Source: JAPKYZ01 sp033763835 (GTDB taxonomy: Bacteria > Acidobacteriota > Terriglobia > Bryobacterales > Bryobacteraceae). Taken from it: a DNA stretch of 64,000 nucleotides. Under the pieces are notes generated by a model, which worked only from the letters and a program-made list of their open reading frames with translations, did no database searches and was not told the origin of the DNA. The stretch spans positions 124,001-188,000 of the forward strand of contig JANRJS010000014.1 of NCBI GenBank assembly GCA_033763835.1. Direction: 5' to 3'. Positions 40,732 to 49,050 of this stretch are shown here, piece by piece (position 1 is the stretch's first letter; each line of letters begins with the position of its first letter). The position numbers and the translations under genes were made by a program.

Positions 40732-42440
40732 GACGCGCCCTTGTTGTCCTCCTAAGTGCGGGATTGGCCGCGCCCGCTCAGCAGCCTCTCGCGCCCAAAC
40801 AGACTCCGCCCGATCCGAATTTTTCGCGCCTCTATCCCAACGCGGACATTAAGCGCTTTCTCGACGGTTACGTCGCGGCGCATCCCGAATGGGTGAAGCT
40901 CGAATCGTTGGGGAAAGCGTCAAAGGGCGAGGACATCTGGTTAGTCACCGTCACCAACCCCAGGACTGGCGCGGATAAAGCGAAGCCCGCCATGCTGGTC
41001 GAGGCCGCGATCCACGCCAACGAAATTCAAGGTTCGGAAATCTGTGTCTACGTTCTCGATTTCGTCCTGAAGAATTACGGCAAGCTTCCGCGAGTGACCG
41101 AGTTACTCGACCGCGCCACGCTGTACATCGTTCCGATGGTCTCGCCCGATTCCCGCGCGCGCTGGTTTGAAGGCCCGTCGAACCCCAACTTCCCGCGTAC
41201 CGTTTGGGTGTCGATCGACGACGACCGCGACGGTAAATCCGACGAGGACGGCTACGAGGACTTGAACGGCGACGGCGAGATTACGCAAATGCGCAAGAAG
41301 GTCGCGTTAGGGCAAGGTAGGTTCAAGCTCGATCCGAAAGACGCTCGCAACTTGCTCCAATGTCCCGCCGACGAGCTTTGCGATTACCAGTTACTCGGTA
41401 CGGAGGGAATAGATAACGACAACGATGGATTAGTGAACGAGGACCCCATTGGCTACGTCGATCCCAATCGAAGTTGGGGCGCGGGATTTCAGCCGCGCTA
41501 CGTGCAGCAGGGCGCGCCCGATTACCCGTTGCAGATTCCCGAAACCCGCGCCATCGCCGAGTTTCTCCGGGCGCACGATAACGTCGGCGCGGCGCAGGAT
41601 TTTCACAACACCGGCGGCTATATCTTGCGCGGACCCGGCGCGAAATCGCAGCGGCCCTATCCCGCCGGGGACGTTCGCGCGATGGACCTGATCGGCAAGG
41701 AAGGCGAGAAGATGCTGCCCGGCTATCGGTACGGCACGGCGTTCGGCTTGCTGTACGACGCTTATGCCTCCACCGACGATCACATCTACTTGCGCCATGG
41801 CGCGATCACGTTCACCAACGAGTTGCACCGGGGGCTTCAAGCCGACACCGATAAGAACGGCCAAGTCAGCGCCGAGGAGTCGCTCAAGTTCAACGACACC
41901 ATCGCCGTCGGCCGCCAGTACGTCGAGTGGAAATCGTATAAGCATCCGCAGTACGGCGAAATCGAGATCGGCGGCTATCGGCACGACACCGGGCGCATGC
42001 CCGAACCGTTCGACATCCTTTCCGACTGCCACCGTAACGCGGCGTTTGTGCTCTTCCACGCGCACCACTTACCGCGATTGGCGGTGCAACCGGCAACCGT
42101 AAGTAAGATCGACGGCGACTTGTATCGAATTCAGATTCCCGTCGTTAACGACCGCGCCATCCCTTCGATGACCGAAATCGCCCGTCAGAATAAGTTGACC
42201 CGGCCCGATATCGCGACCGTTACCGGTGGCAAAGTCATCGCCTCCGGCATCGTGCGCGATCCATACCTGCATAAAGTCGATTACCAGTCGAGTCGGCCGG
42301 ATCGATTGATGGTCTACGGTGTGAAAGGGTATTCGTCCGAGTTACTCGAATTTCTGGTCGAGAATCCTTCGCGGGAACTTACCTTCACTTACGACAGCGT
42401 GAAGGGCGGAAAAGTCACCGCGAAAATTCCGGTGAGGTAG
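40728..42440 (+). CDS. M14 zinc carboxypeptidase, secreted
   Basis: A 570-residue peptidase with a signal peptide (MRRALVVLLSAGLAAPAQQ). The zinc motif is complete: His96 and Glu99 in AAIHANEIQG and a third His in QDFHNTGG; a catalytic Glu is likely in FTNELHRG. Like its paralogue it has Asp-rich calcium-type loops (DDDRDGKSDEDG, DLNGDGEIT, DNDNDGLVNED). It should remove C-terminal residues from peptides outside the cytoplasm. It begins inside the stop of the degenerate paralogue, so the two are made in a fixed ratio and may form a complex. Confidence 0.92.
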   Translation: MRRALVVLLSAGLAAPAQQPLAPKQTPPDPNFSRLYPNADIKRFLDGYVAAHPEWVKLESLGKASKGEDIWLVTVTNPRTGADKAKPAMLVEAAIHANEIQGSEICVYVLDFVLKNYGKLPRVTELLDRATLYIVPMVSPDSRARWFEGPSNPNFPRTVWVSIDDDRDGKSDEDGYEDLNGDGEITQMRKKVALGQGRFKLDPKDARNLLQCPADELCDYQLLGTEGIDNDNDGLVNEDPIGYVDPNRSWGAGFQPRYVQQGAPDYPLQIPETRAIAEFLRAHDNVGAAQDFHNTGGYILRGPGAKSQRPYPAGDVRAMDLIGKEGEKMLPGYRYGTAFGLLYDAYASTDDHIYLRHGAITFTNELHRGLQADTDKNGQVSAEESLKFNDTIAVGRQYVEWKSYKHPQYGEIEIGGYRHDTGRMPEPFDILSDCHRNAAFVLFHAHHLPRLAVQPATVSKIDGDLYRIQIPVVNDRAIPSMTEIARQNKLTRPDIATVTGGKVIASGIVRDPYLHKVDYQSSRPDRLMVYGVKGYSSELLEFLVENPSRELTFTYDSVKGGKVTAKIPVR

Positions 42441-42442
42441 TC

Positions 42443-43837
42443 ATGCGACGGAGAGAATTTCTGGCCGCTCTAAGTTCGCCCGCGTTCGCCAACCCAAAGC
42501 CCTTCGATCCCGATTTCGGCACGGCCATCGAAGCGGCGGCGGCCATCGCCCAGGGCAAAATTTCGCCCGCCGAACTCGCCGCGCACACCCTCGCACGGAT
42601 CGCGAGGCTCGACTCGAAAATCAATTCGATTTGTTGGAAGTTCGCCGCGCCGGCCGCACCGCCCCCCTCGGGTCCGCTCGCAGGCGTGCCGATCACCGTC
42701 AAGGAAAGCTTTGGTGTCGTCGGCTCGCCCGCAACGTTCGGCTTGCCGGAAAACAAAGAGTATCGTTCGAAAACCACCGCCACGGCTGTCGCTCGCCTGC
42801 AACAGGCGGGGGCATGGGTAGCGGGCAAAACCAACGTGCCGCAGCGCCTCGCCGATTGGCAGAGCGAGAATCCGGTCTACGGACGCACAAGCAATCCCTG
42901 GGATCCTTCCTTAACGGCGGGCGGCTCCTCGGGCGGGTCCGCCGCCGCGCTCGCCGCCGGATTCGGGTTTCTTTCGATGGGCTCCGATATCGGTGGATCG
43001 ATTCGCGTGCCCGCGCATTTTTGCGGCGTCTACGGGCACAAGCCGACGCTCGACTTGATCCCGCGCACCGGCCACGCCGCCGGTCCCGCTTCGGACCGTC
43101 CCGCTCCGATGTCCAGCGGTCTTTCCGTCGTCGGTCCGATGGCTCGTAGCGCCCGCGATTTGGCCCTCGCCATGAAGATTACCGCCGGCCCGGACGGCGA
43201 CGACGCCATCGCCTATAAGGCTGTACTGCCAAAACCCCGCCACACGAAGCTCACCGAGTTTCGCGTCGGCTATTGGGTCGAGGACCCTGCCTGTCCGCTA
43301 TTGCCGGAAGTGGCCGAAGTCGTGGATCGGGCGCTTTCGCGGCTTGCCAAATCGAACGTTTCGATGAAAAAAGGACTCCCGCCCAACCTCGACGCTGAGT
43401 TCAGCCGAACTACCTACGTCAAACTGCTGATGGCGGCGATGAATTTGGAGGGCGGCGAAAAGATCCCGTTCGATCAATGGCGCGGCCACACCACCGCGCG
43501 CTTTGAGGTTCGCCGTGTTTGGCAAGCGTACTTTCACGATTTCGACGTCTTCCTAATGCCCGTTGCTTTCTCGCCGGCCTTTCCGCACGATCCCAATCCG
43601 GACCAAAACGCGCGCCGGATCGGCGATCGCCGTTTTATGGATCTCCAGTATTGGCCGCACTTTCCGGTAGTTTCCGGCCACCCGTCCACCGCCGTTCCTA
43701 TCGGCCGGACGCGCTCCGGGCTACCCGTCGGCTTGCAAGTGATCGGACCTTACCTCGAAGACCTCACCTCCCTCGAATTCGCCGCCCTGATGGAACCCGT
43801 CTGCGGCGGATTCGAGAAACCGCCTCTCTTCTCGTGA
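42443..43837 (+). CDS. Amidase signature family enzyme
   Basis: A 464-residue amidase. The Ser-cisSer-Lys triad is visible: Lys in GVPITVKESF, the cis-Ser in AGGSSGGSAAAL and the nucleophile Ser in GSDIGGSIRVPAH. The N-terminus MRRREFLAALSSPAFA is Tat-like. Related enzymes hydrolyse amides of many kinds; GatA function is unlikely because no GatB/C lies nearby and the N-terminus is exported. It starts two bases after the M14 gene stop and overlaps moaB by four bases, so all four genes from 38791 form one operon. Confidence 0.9.
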   Translation: MRRREFLAALSSPAFANPKPFDPDFGTAIEAAAAIAQGKISPAELAAHTLARIARLDSKINSICWKFAAPAAPPPSGPLAGVPITVKESFGVVGSPATFGLPENKEYRSKTTATAVARLQQAGAWVAGKTNVPQRLADWQSENPVYGRTSNPWDPSLTAGGSSGGSAAALAAGFGFLSMGSDIGGSIRVPAHFCGVYGHKPTLDLIPRTGHAAGPASDRPAPMSSGLSVVGPMARSARDLALAMKITAGPDGDDAIAYKAVLPKPRHTKLTEFRVGYWVEDPACPLLPEVAEVVDRALSRLAKSNVSMKKGLPPNLDAEFSRTTYVKLLMAAMNLEGGEKIPFDQWRGHTTARFEVRRVWQAYFHDFDVFLMPVAFSPAFPHDPNPDQNARRIGDRRFMDLQYWPHFPVVSGHPSTAVPIGRTRSGLPVGLQVIGPYLEDLTSLEFAALMEPVCGGFEKPPLFS

Positions 43838-44358
43838 ACCAATCCGCCTCGACCAACCAACATCGCGCCATCGCGCAAGAGCGCGGCCCCGTCGCCATTG
43901 CCGTCGTGACCGTCAGCGATTCCCGAACGCCCGAAACCGATACCAATCGCAAGTATTTAGAAGAACGGATCGCCGCCGCCGGTCATCGTCTGTCCGCCTA
44001 CCGGCTGATCAAAGACGAACCAGCCCAGGTTTCGGATGTCCTTGAAGAATTGGCCGCTTCCGAGGCGCAAATCCTGATCTGGAACGGCGGTACCGGCATT
44101 GCCCCGCGCGATACCACTTACGACGTGCTCAGCCGCCGCTTGGAAAAGACGCTGCCTGGATTCGGCGAGCTATTCCGCATGCTGAGTTTCGAACAGGTCG
44201 GCGCGGCGGCGATGCTATCCCGTGCCGTTGCCGGAGTTTACCGGGGGAAAGTGGTCATCTCGACCCCCGGCTCGCCCAACGCCGTCGAAACCGCCTGGAC
44301 CCGGCTGATCGAACCCGAACTCGAGCATCTCGCCTGGGAAGTGGTGCGCACCCGCTAG
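43834..44358 (+). CDS. moaB: Molybdenum cofactor biosynthesis protein MoaB/MogA-like
   Basis: A 174-residue MoaB/MogA-family protein that adenylates or binds molybdopterin in molybdenum cofactor synthesis. Landmarks are AVVTVSDSRTPETDTN, LIWNGGTGIAPRDTTYD, GFGELFRMLSFEQVG and ISTPGSPNAVETAW. It begins with GTG at 43834 in a GTGA overlap with the amidase stop. No other Mo cofactor gene is in the window. It is cytoplasmic, so its tie to secreted peptidases and an amidase is an operon link only. Confidence 0.9.
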   Translation: MNQSASTNQHRAIAQERGPVAIAVVTVSDSRTPETDTNRKYLEERIAAAGHRLSAYRLIKDEPAQVSDVLEELAASEAQILIWNGGTGIAPRDTTYDVLSRRLEKTLPGFGELFRMLSFEQVGAAAMLSRAVAGVYRGKVVISTPGSPNAVETAWTRLIEPELEHLAWEVVRTR

Positions 44359-44360
44359 AG

Positions 44361-44387
44361 TTGATGCGCATACGCTATGCTTGATGC
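44361..44387 (+). promoter_or_regulatory. Putative VapBC operator repeats
   Basis: Two direct TTGATGC copies (44361-44367 and 44381-44387) flank the perfect inverted repeat GCATA-CGC-TATGC (44368-44380). The block lies directly before the antitoxin ATG, where type II antitoxins autorepress. Twenty-nine bases separate it from the moaB stop. Confidence 0.5.
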
Positions 44388-44696
44388 ATGCGTACGACTC
44401 TCAACATCGACGAAGACGCTTTGGAATTCGCCCGCGCTTATGCCGAGTCGTGCAATCTGACGCTCGGCGAGGCGGTTTCCAATCTGATCAGGCCTATCCG
44501 GCCCGCCAAGTACGTTACTTTGCCCAATGGGCTGACGATTGAGGACGTGCCGGAAGACGGCTCCTTGACCTCGGAAATGGTGACGAAAATCTTGAATGAC
44601 GAATACGAAGAGATGGCTGCTCGATACCAACGCGTTGATAGCGCTACTCCGCCGAGATCACGTTCATCACCCCGCCGTCCGGCGTTGGTTCGATGA
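44388..44696 (+). CDS. VapB-type antitoxin, ribbon-helix-helix
   Basis: A 102-residue protein. The N-terminus is a VapB-like ribbon-helix-helix (MRTTLNIDEDALEFARAYAE, LTLGEAVSNLIRP); the middle (LPNGLTIEDVPEDGSLTSEMV) and acidic helix (ILNDEYEEMAARYQ) would contact the toxin. The last about 35 residues are basic and Ser/Pro-rich and are read from sequence overlapping the toxin gene in another frame, so the functional protein may not depend on them. It lies behind repeats that look like an operator and is paired with the PIN toxin. Confidence 0.85.
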   Translation: MRTTLNIDEDALEFARAYAESCNLTLGEAVSNLIRPIRPAKYVTLPNGLTIEDVPEDGSLTSEMVTKILNDEYEEMAARYQRVDSATPPRSRSSPRRPALVR

Positions 44697-45015
44697 GTTC
44701 GGACGGCACGCTTGGGCGACCTGTCCGATTACGCAGGCGGGCTTTGTGCGTATTTGCGCCGCCGCTTATGGCATTTCTCAGCCCGAAGCCCGTCGCCGCC
44801 TGGAACGCGGAATCGAACACCCAGCGCACAGCTTCTGGCCGGCGGACGTATCGTATTCTGAAGCGATTAGCCTACTGCTGGAACCCATGGGTCATAAACA
44901 AGTCACCGACGCCTACCTGTTGGGACTTGCCCTCCACCACGGCGGACAGCTTGCGACCTTCGACAAAGCCCTCAAAATCTACTTTGGAGAGGGCGTCGAA
45001 CTGATCGCTACTTGA
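44596..45015 (+). CDS. VapC-type PIN domain toxin
   Basis: A 139-residue PIN ribonuclease of the Mtu-PIN type. Acidic active-site residues are Asp10 (LLDTNALIALL), Asp in VTDAYLLGLALHHGGQLATFD and the final FD; in ATCPITQAGFVRI the common Glu is Gln. Such toxins cut tRNA or rRNA. ATG 44596 lies 101 bases inside the antitoxin gene; a shorter start would delete the first Asp. Its end overlaps the convergent rpmG by eight bases. Confidence 0.88.
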   Translation: MTNTKRWLLDTNALIALLRRDHVHHPAVRRWFDEFGRHAWATCPITQAGFVRICAAAYGISQPEARRRLERGIEHPAHSFWPADVSYSEAISLLLEPMGHKQVTDAYLLGLALHHGGQLATFDKALKIYFGEGVELIAT

Positions 45016-45163
45016 TCTTGCCTTCTTTGTACTCGACGTGCTTGCGGATTGTCGGGTCGTACTTCTTCTTCACCAGCTTTTCTTTCGACAGCTTGGGATT
45101 TTTTGAAGTCGTGTAGTAGTGGCCGGTTCCGGCGGTCGAGACGAGCTTGATTAGTTCGCGCAT
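45008..45163 (-). CDS. rpmG: 50S ribosomal protein L33
   Basis: A 51-residue L33 (MRELIKLVSTAGTGHYYTTS to HVEYKEGKIK) of the cysteine-free type, because the CxxC pairs are replaced (TAGTGHYYTTSKNPK). ATG 45163 was chosen; a longer frame adds residues unlike L33. It follows rpmB by two bases and is in the same operon. Its stop overlaps the VapC end by eight bases. Confidence 0.96.
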   Translation of the reverse strand: MRELIKLVSTAGTGHYYTTSKNPKLSKEKLVKKKYDPTIRKHVEYKEGKIK

Positions 45164-45165
45164 CG

Positions 45166-45402
45166 CTACACCTTCACCCCACGTTTCCGCATATCGGCAA
45201 TAACGGCGTCCGCGCCCTTCTTGTCGATCGTCCGCAGGCCTTTCGCCGATACCCGAAGCTTCACGAACCGATTCTCGGAGGGCACCCAAATACGCTTTTC
45301 GTGCAGATTCGGCTCAAAACGCCGCTTGGTCTTGTTGTTGGCATGGGAAACGCGGTTGCCGTACATGGGCCGCTTTTCCGTCACGGGGCATACTTTGGCC
45401 AT
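45166..45402 (-). CDS. rpmB: 50S ribosomal protein L28
   Basis: A 78-residue L28 with all family blocks (MAKVCPVTEKRPMYGNRVSH, KTKRRFEPNLHEKRIWVPSE, LRVSAKGLRTIDKKG). It is of the form without a second zinc CxxC pair, like the E. coli protein. It is the first gene of rpmB-rpmG and has its own likely promoter near 45458-45487, inside the end of the upstream hydrolase gene. Confidence 0.97.
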   Translation of the reverse strand: MAKVCPVTEKRPMYGNRVSHANNKTKRRFEPNLHEKRIWVPSENRFVKLRVSAKGLRTIDKKGADAVIADMRKRGVKV

Positions 45403-45457
45403 CTCTCGAAAACTCCCTGGGAATTCTGGGACGACTGGAACGAACGCCCCATCGCTA

Positions 45458-45487
45458 AGTATACCGTAACTTTCTCTACGGGGTAAA
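45458..45487 (-). promoter_or_regulatory. Likely sigma70-type promoter for rpmB-rpmG
   Basis: On the minus strand TATACT (45463-45458) is preceded at 18 bases by TTTACC (45487-45482). The -10 matches five of six. The box lies 56 bases upstream of the rpmB ATG and partly inside the 3' end of the upstream hydrolase gene. Confidence 0.45.
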
Positions 45488-46342
45488 TCCGTGCTCGCCC
45501 ATCCAGGCGAGCATCTGCTCCGGCCAGGCGCTCACCCGATTCGCCGACGGGCGCAGTCCGAATCCGTGCCCACCCTTCTCGTAGATATGCATCTCCACCG
45601 GAATCTTCGCCGCCTGCAACTCCAGATAAAACTTGACTGTGGGGACGACATGCGAAGGATCGTCGTGCGTGCACACCATGAACGTTGGCGGCGCGTCCGC
45701 TTTCACGGGAAACAGCGGCGGAGCCTCGGGCTTGTTCGCGCCTGGCCGGTACCACGGGTAGATCAGCACGTTGAAGTCGGGCCGGGAACTCGCGCGTTCA
45801 ACCAGATCGGCGGCTCCCGCATCGCCCGCGTCGTACTTCGTGCCGATCATCCCGGCCACTTCGCCGCCCGCCGAAAATCCGATGAACCCGATCTTCTTCG
45901 GATCGACGCCCCACTCCGCGGCCCGCGCCCGTACCAGCCGCACGGCCCGAGCTGCGTCCGCATGTTCGTCCCCTTCGAGCGTGTACTTCGACCCTTCCGC
46001 CTTCGCCAGCCGGTATTTCAGGACGAACGCCGCGATCCCGCGCTCATTCAGCCAATCGGCGATCTCCCAGCCTTCCTTTTCGATCACCAGTTGCCGGTTG
46101 CCGCCGCCCGGCGCGACGATCATCGCGGGGATTGGTCCCGTTGCCCGCTTGGCAGGCAGGAACACATAGACGCTCGGATTGTGGACCTGTGTGAAGCGGC
46201 CCGGCAGTCCGGAGTACTTGGCGTTTACCGCTGGAGTAGAGACCTCCGCCGCTCCGGTCATCGCGTTCGGAGCCCCATTCTTCCATAGCGGAATCTCGTG
46301 TCCCCGCTCGGCGGCCAGCAACAGGATCGCGGCGAAAATCAT
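45476..46342 (-). CDS. Alpha/beta hydrolase, esterase-lipase family
   Basis: A 288-residue protein with a short hydrophobic N-terminus (MIFAAILLLAAERG) that could be a signal. It has the oxyanion motif APGGGNRQL, nucleophile Ser in GFSAGGEVAG, Asp in CTHDDPSH and His in GGHGFG. The layout fits the BD-FAE-like esterase/acetylxylan esterase group, acting on ester decorations of polysaccharides. It starts 12 bases after the alpha-galactosidase stop, so the pair may take part in polymer breakdown. Confidence 0.85.
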   Translation of the reverse strand: MIFAAILLLAAERGHEIPLWKNGAPNAMTGAAEVSTPAVNAKYSGLPGRFTQVHNPSVYVFLPAKRATGPIPAMIVAPGGGNRQLVIEKEGWEIADWLNERGIAAFVLKYRLAKAEGSKYTLEGDEHADAARAVRLVRARAAEWGVDPKKIGFIGFSAGGEVAGMIGTKYDAGDAGAADLVERASSRPDFNVLIYPWYRPGANKPEAPPLFPVKADAPPTFMVCTHDDPSHVVPTVKFYLELQAAKIPVEMHIYEKGGHGFGLRPSANRVSAWPEQMLAWMGEHGFTP

Positions 46343-46354
46343 GCCGCTACGGTA

Positions 46355-47926
46355 TCACTTCGCTATGCTCAACCGGATCGCCACCACGCCGTGAGAAGGC
46401 ACTTCCGCCGAGAAGCTTTCGGAAACCGCCAGTAAGTCCGTGTGTTTCCACAAATCCCGCGCCCGCCACCGGCCATCCAGTTCGAGCGCCGCCAGATCCG
46501 CCGTCACCGTCGCCGCCCCCGCGCCGCGATTGAACAGGGCCAACGCGTACTCGCCCTTATCGAGCGGTTTCAGCCAAACTTCGGTGTCGCCCGACTGCGC
46601 CACCCGCCGCCCGGCCTTACCCAGCTTGTCCTGATTGACCGCGATCACGTCCCGGTTTAGCAGAATCTCCTTCGTCTCCGCGCTCATCGACCGCACGTCG
46701 TTACCCGCCATCAGCGGAGCCGCCGCCATTGCCCACAGGGTGAAATGCGTGCGGTACTCCGTGTCCGTCATGCCGCCGTTACCCACTTCGAGCATGTCCG
46801 GATCGTTCCAATGGCCAGGTCTCGCATACTGCGCCAGATCGCTTTGCCGGAACCCAATGCCCGCCATCGAATCCCACGTGTCGCGAATGTCGAACGTCGT
46901 GCGCCACAGGTTGCCGCCCGCCGCCGGTCCCCACTCGAACACCTTGTTGTCGCCGTACTGGCAGATCGACAGCACGATGGGCCGGCCTGTTGCGCGAAGA
47001 AGCTCCGCCATCTTTTGGTAGACCAACGGCTGCTGTTCCGCCGTGTAGATTTGCCCGGCGCTGCACCAGTCGTACTTGATGTAGTCGAATCCCCATTCGG
47101 CCCACTGCTTTGCGTCTTCCTCTTCGTGGCCGTAGCTGCCTTGATACATCGGATTGCACGCGCGCGGTCCCGGCGATGTCCACAATCCGGCTTTCAAACC
47201 TTTCGAATGGATGTAATCGACCGTCGCCTTCATGTCCGGAAATTTCGAATTCGGTTGCAACCGCCCGCGCGTGTCCCGCTCGCCTTCCCAACCGTCGTCG
47301 ATCACCAGATACGTGTATCCGGCATCGCGCATACCCGTCGAAACCATCGCGTCGGCGATCTCGCGGACTTCTCTATCGGTGATATTCGTGCGGAACTTGT
47401 TATAGCTGTTCCAGCCCATGGGCGGCGTAGCGGCGAGTCCGTTCCAAGCAAGCGTCTTTTTCGCGGGCAGCGGCATCGGCTTCAGACGAGCGGCTTCGCG
47501 CGCGGCGATCTCCTCCGCAGTTAGCCTCTTCGCCCGCATCGGTCCGCCGAATCGCATACCCGGCCCGCCCGGACCCATTCCCGGCGGCGGTCCTCCCGGA
47601 CCGGGTCCAAACCCCGGAGGCGGCGTCATCGTCAAAACCAGTTCTTCGCCTTCAAACTTCCCGGTGTACTTCATCGGGCGCGTCTCGCCGCCTAACGTAA
47701 ACTCCACGGTGAACCGGACGTTATCGCCGTCGATGGCGATATCGCCGATCTTCTGCTGGCCCATCATCGAGCCGGAGGTGCCCGTCCATGCACCGTTGCG
47801 GCGCTCGAAGGTGAAGACGCTTTCCATGGCGCGCATCCCGGCCGGAGCGCCCGGCGGCATCTCGCGTCTCGCCACCCAAGTCCCGGCGAGATCGGCGGCC
47901 AAAAGCAGGGAAAGCAGCATGGCCAT
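46355..47926 (-). CDS. GH27 alpha-galactosidase with N-terminal beta domain
   Basis: A 523-residue enzyme. The N-terminus has a short hydrophobic leader and a beta-rich domain of about 100 residues, followed by a Gly/Pro/Met-rich linker (about residues 100-130). The GH27 catalytic domain starts near residue 160: ATPPMGWNSYNKF, LVIDDGWEG, YIKYDWCSAGQ with the nucleophile Asp, and PGHWNDPDML holding the acid/base. The C-terminal beta domain (EYALALFNRG) is complete. It should release alpha-galactose from oligosaccharides. It is followed by the esterase gene on the same strand. Confidence 0.93.
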   Translation of the reverse strand: MAMLLSLLLAADLAGTWVARREMPPGAPAGMRAMESVFTFERRNGAWTGTSGSMMGQQKIGDIAIDGDNVRFTVEFTLGGETRPMKYTGKFEGEELVLTMTPPPGFGPGPGGPPPGMGPGGPGMRFGGPMRAKRLTAEEIAAREAARLKPMPLPAKKTLAWNGLAATPPMGWNSYNKFRTNITDREVREIADAMVSTGMRDAGYTYLVIDDGWEGERDTRGRLQPNSKFPDMKATVDYIHSKGLKAGLWTSPGPRACNPMYQGSYGHEEEDAKQWAEWGFDYIKYDWCSAGQIYTAEQQPLVYQKMAELLRATGRPIVLSICQYGDNKVFEWGPAAGGNLWRTTFDIRDTWDSMAGIGFRQSDLAQYARPGHWNDPDMLEVGNGGMTDTEYRTHFTLWAMAAAPLMAGNDVRSMSAETKEILLNRDVIAVNQDKLGKAGRRVAQSGDTEVWLKPLDKGEYALALFNRGAGAATVTADLAALELDGRWRARDLWKHTDLLAVSESFSAEVPSHGVVAIRLSIAK

Positions 47927-47978
47927 TCGATATCACGCGCCACGCACGGTGAATGTAAAGAAAGGTAGCGGTAACTCG

Positions 47979-48413
47979 CTATTCTGAAAGGTCGATAAAC
48001 GGATTCGTCGCCCGAACTTTCCCATATAGCCGATCGTGCTGGAGATCCTCGGTGACGATTTCACCAAGACCGTAGTGCTCGGCGTAGGCCCATAAGTGCG
48101 AGTCGAACCAACTTAGGCCATAAGCCGCTGAACCGCGCAACGCTAACCGCAGGATGTCCTCATTCGGATAAAGAATCGTGAACTGCGCCAGAAACTCCTC
48201 CGCCTCGCGTCTAGCCTCGGACTCGCTTAGGATGGAACGTCCACCGGTCGTCCGGCTTGCCGCCGCGACGAACTCCACAATGGCTTGATGCGGCACGCGG
48301 ATAGAGTCCTGGGCGACTCCGTTCCGCAATAAATTTATCGCTATCCACCGCTTTGCTGGAAACCGGTGATCGAACCGGTACACAAGAATATTGGTGTCAA
48401 TCAGCGCGACCAC
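47979..48413 (-). CDS. PIN domain toxin (VapC family)
   Basis: A 144-residue PIN domain protein (MVALIDTNILVYRFDHRFP; conserved Glu in AIVEFVAAASR; Asp in SWFDSHLWAYAEHYGLGEIVTEDLQ in two pieces). It is distinct in sequence from the toxin at 44596. Its start overlaps the AbrB-type antitoxin gene by 17 bases. Confidence 0.88.
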   Translation of the reverse strand: MVALIDTNILVYRFDHRFPAKRWIAINLLRNGVAQDSIRVPHQAIVEFVAAASRTTGGRSILSESEARREAEEFLAQFTILYPNEDILRLALRGSAAYGLSWFDSHLWAYAEHYGLGEIVTEDLQHDRLYGKVRATNPFIDLSE

Positions 48414-48678
48414 GAGTGTAAAGATCCTCCCGCGTCCAGCCTCGGTCTTGCGGGGGCTTTCGTGAGCCGGAGCCTCGTTCCGAATACCGCTCCGTTGCCT
48501 GATCGAACAGCTTTAGGCGAGCCTCGCACTCAAGCGCACCGGTCTGGCGGCCTTCCGGGATCACCCGAATGCCATCTCCCGCCGGGATCCACTCCAACCG
48601 CTGACCCGGCTCGATCCCGAACTGACGCGCGATGGTTTTTGGAATTGTCACCTGGAACTTCGATGTGACAGTGGCCAT
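48397..48678 (-). CDS. AbrB-type antitoxin of the PIN toxin
   Basis: A 93-residue protein with an N-terminal SpoVT/AbrB swapped-hairpin domain (MATVTSKFQVTIPKTIARQF, LEWIPAGDGIRVIP) and a C-terminal toxin-binding tail (LFDQATERYSERGSG). Its start is about 120 bases from the lone RHH gene. It is the first gene of the module. Such antitoxins repress their own promoter; no clear palindrome was identified upstream. Confidence 0.85.
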   Translation of the reverse strand: MATVTSKFQVTIPKTIARQFGIEPGQRLEWIPAGDGIRVIPEGRQTGALECEARLKLFDQATERYSERGSGSRKPPQDRGWTREDLYTRGRAD

Positions 48679-48798
48679 ATCCTTACTTTAACAAGGATGG
48701 AATCCTTGCCGTCGGTGTCGAATCGGCGCGATTGAGAGGGGCAACCTTCGTCATTTCGTCATTGACCGAATTGGTTTCCGTTTGACGTGGAAGCGCTA

Positions 48799-49050
48799 TC
48801 ACTTCCGCCGCTTACCCTTCGCCGCGCTCGCTTCCCGCTCCGTCAGCGTCTCGGGCAGCAGGGACTTGATGTAAGTCTGATACGGCAATCCCTTGTGGGC
48901 CGCCTGCTTGCGTGCGAGCGTCAAATGCGCCTCGGGAATCCGCAGCGACACCACCGGAGTCGCGGCTCTTTTCTTCGCTTCCGCGATGCGCTCGAGCGAA
49001 TTCTCTTTTGTGAGAATCTGCGCCTCGCCGCGCTCCACGGCTTCGAGCAA
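48799..49050 (-). CDS. Short RHH-like protein, probable orphan antitoxin
   Basis: An 83-residue protein with a basic ribbon-helix-helix-like centre (PVVSLRIPEAHLTLARKQAA, LPYQTYIKSLLPETL) and a Lys-rich end. It resembles antitoxins of the CopG/BrnA group. The start is a TTG at 49050; no clear start further up exists. No toxin gene could be recognised on either side: upstream is the 49051-49525 gap, downstream the AbrB gene. It may be the remains of a toxin-antitoxin pair. Confidence 0.6.
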   Translation of the reverse strand: MLEAVERGEAQILTKENSLERIAEAKKRAATPVVSLRIPEAHLTLARKQAAHKGLPYQTYIKSLLPETLTEREASAAKGKRRK

